Positions 62,001 through 64,000 of a stretch of 64,000 nt of DNA are shown in pieces. The translations under genes were made by a program, and so were the position numbers. The number at the start of each line of letters is the position of its first letter. Within the stretch, counting starts at the first letter, position 1. This DNA is from Zopfochytrium polystomum (lineage: Eukaryota; Chytridiomycota; Chytridiomycetes; Chytridiales; Chytridiaceae), in assembly GCA_025765615.1 (NCBI GenBank), contig JAIVFJ010000206.1, positions 1 to 64,000 of the forward strand, read 5' to 3'. Below the pieces are notes generated by a model. The model was given only the letters and a program-made list of their open reading frames with translations, made no database searches and was not told the DNA's origin.

Positions 62001-64000
62001 CTACGCACATTTGGTTGTTTGGCGATATTCAAAACGCCCAAGGAAAAACGCCGTATGACCTCATGGAAGGGAACGCTGGGAATCTTTTTGGGTTTCAAAG
62101 GAAATAGACTTGCAGTCCTCTATGACCTTGCAGGGCGTATGATCACTGAGCAGTACCATGTGAAATTCCATGAAGATATCTTCCCAGGGTTAGACTGCAA
62201 AGTCAAAGACCTGTTTAAAGACTTGGGTTCCATCCGAGTAACTTCCGGTCCTCAACGCCCAACTCGGGCTCAACTCAACAAGTTTTGGGAAATCAACTCC
62301 AATGATGACTCCTCAGATCCTGAATCTGAGAGCGAGGAATCAAGCGAGATAGAAATCCAACCTTCTCTCATTGTCGACTTAGATCTGAAACGAGATACTC
62401 TCTACTCAGACTCTGAATCTGAACCAGAGCAGGAGGAAAGAGATGACTATAGCCTCACAGCTAAGATACCTGAAATTCAAATAAAAGTAGCGGACCATCC
62501 AAAGTCCTTTTATGCAAGAAGGTACTTGCGTGCAATGGTTGCCCATATTCGCAACAAGCGAGTATCAAGGCTTCAATTCTGCGAACTCTTCCATCGCATG
62601 AAGGCATTATTGGCAACCACCGATGAAGATTCAGTAACTGTGTTTCCCACAGAGAAATTACATCTCCGAGATTTGCCGCCGCTTCCTTCAACATTTGGAG
62701 AAGCCATGAATTCCAAATACGCAAAGTTTTGGATGGCAGCAATGAACAGCGAGTTCAAATCTCTTATGGATAAGCAAACATGGGAGCTAATTCCAAAAGC
62801 GGATGGTATAAGGCCTATTAAGCTGAAATGGGTCTTCGCCTACAAACTTGACAAAGACGGTTTCCTATTACGCTTCAAAGCAAGGCTTGTAGCAAAAGGA
62901 TTCACTCAAATCCCAGGCATAGATTATGACGAAACATTTTCTCCTGTTGTCAAAAATGGATCTGTCCGCACTGTACTTGCATTAGCGGCTATTTTTCGAA
63001 TGTTCCTCGAAAGCCTTGATGTAGACACGGCATTCCTCAATGCCACTGTTGATCGCGACATTTACATGCTACAGCCCCCTGGTTTTGAGAAAAAAGGAGC
63101 CGACCACAATCTTCTAGTATGCAAACTTCTCAAAAGTATTTATGGGCTGCACCAATCTGGTCGCCAATGGTACCAAACACTTAGAGATTTTCTACTTGAA
63201 ATTGGCTTTGAACAACTCAAATCAGACAACTGCCTCTACACAAGAAAAAATCCAGACAGCACTATACTCTGCCTAGCAACAGTGCATGTGGATGATGTAA
63301 TTCTTGTGAGTAAATCCCAGGATGTCATCCAAGATGTCAAAGATAAGTTTAGCAGCCGCTACAGTATCAAAGAAAATCCTGACTTCAACTACGCCCTTGG
63401 GCTTGAGGTCGAACGGATAAGTAATGGTATTTGGTTAGGCCAAAAGAACTATATTCTGCGCATTCTTGAAGAATGTAATCTTTGGGGAACAGGAATCATC
63501 CCAAAGGTTAAACAGACACCAATGTCCATATCATGGGTTCATGACGACGCATCTGGCTTTCTTGACAAGAGAGAACAGGATCAATTCCTTAGTACACTCA
63601 TGAAAGTAGCCTATGTTGCTAATCAAACTCGTCCAGATATTGCACATGCTGTATATGCCTTGCAACAGTATCAAGGAAAAGCGACTTTCTCTGACCAAAA
63701 GGCACTTGAACACTTGCTTCGATACCTCTGCGGAACATACGATGTTGGCTTGTTCTACACTTCCAACTGTAATTCCGGACTTCAAATAGTAACAAATGAC
63801 TCGTTAGAGGCTGTTGAACATGCTGTTGGCATACCACAACCAGTAGGCTACGCTGATGCCAGCTATGCTGAAGAACCACGCCGAAAGTCGCGTTCCGGTC
63901 ATGTATTCATACTTGCTGGAGCAGCAATCACCTGGTACAGCAAAAAGCAATCCTCAGTAGCCTTATCTTCAACTGAAGCTGAATATTACTCCCTTGCAGA
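59099..64000 (+). mobile_element. Ty1/copia retrotransposon polyprotein, one frameshift, cut by window end
   Basis: The first frame (59,099-62,107) carries Gag, a CKIHGRWVEHTPDKC zinc-like motif, the protease ILDSGATTTM, a pre-integrase block (LHRRYGHLALG) and the integrase with HTDLVQMP, RCDGGELYS and FNGLVERQ (the D, D and E residues). At about 61,826 the protein-like frame moves by one base. Downstream frame +1 continues with the reverse transcriptase (ARLVAKGFTQIPGIDYDETF, VHVDDVILV active site) and RNase H (GYADASYAEE, SSTEAEYYSLA) to the edge. The domain order integrase before RT defines copia. The base shift lies inside the integrase, so it disables this copy unless it is an assembly error. 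Confidence 0.88.

Overview
The window looks like a piece of nuclear chromosome from a filamentous or early-diverging (possibly zoosporic, chytrid-like) fungus. The evidence is short GT-AG introns of about 60-140 nt with CTGAC-type branch sites, GC-rich codon use, WSC-domain and GPI-tail secreted proteins, an F-box protein, a chromodomain Ty3/gypsy element, a Ty1/copia element and hAT/MITE/SINE debris. The species cannot be named from the sequence alone. No rRNA gene, functional tRNA gene or CRISPR array was found.

Layout. 0-4.5 kb: repeat debris and a hAT transposase remnant broken by a SINE and an LTR-like insertion. 5.7-7.1 kb: secreted periplasmic-binding-protein-like protein. 9.3-12.0 kb: F-box protein. 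13.9-14.7 kb: Ser/Thr-rich GPI-type protein (two 1-nt frame breaks). 17.3-18.4 and 20.4-21.5 kb: two paralogous membrane proteins. 22-24.5 kb: nested dispersed repeats and a MITE. 25.5-26.9 kb: a multi-exon gene of unknown function. 27.6-36.4 kb: transposon country, with a complete chromodomain gypsy element (28,294-33,598, apparently identical LTRs, target-site duplication CCACT) and a solo LTR. 39.9-44.1 kb: a decayed WSC copy followed by an intact multi-WSC secreted protein. 45.1-47.3 kb: type-B carboxylesterase. 49.1-49.5 and 52.2-52.8 kb: two related small secreted cysteine-rich proteins. 53.5-55.1 kb: PQQ-type beta-propeller protein. 57-64 kb: degenerate sequence and a copia element running off the window end.

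Taken together, most single-copy genes encode secreted, wall-associated or membrane proteins: the binding protein, the GPI protein, the WSC protein, the esterase, two cysteine-rich peptides and the membrane pair. They form a surface/secretome neighbourhood embedded in mobile DNA. Many have GA-rich simple repeats on the coding strand just upstream of the start, and several introns carry a poly-A tract where a polypyrimidine tract would be expected.

The strongest second-look items are: an array of perfect heat-shock elements in the gypsy LTR, combined with an 11-nt self-priming signal; a dead WSC exon retired into an intron; the paired cysteine-rich secreted proteins; poly-A-tract introns; and four genes that each become consistent only if one C is removed from a five-C run.
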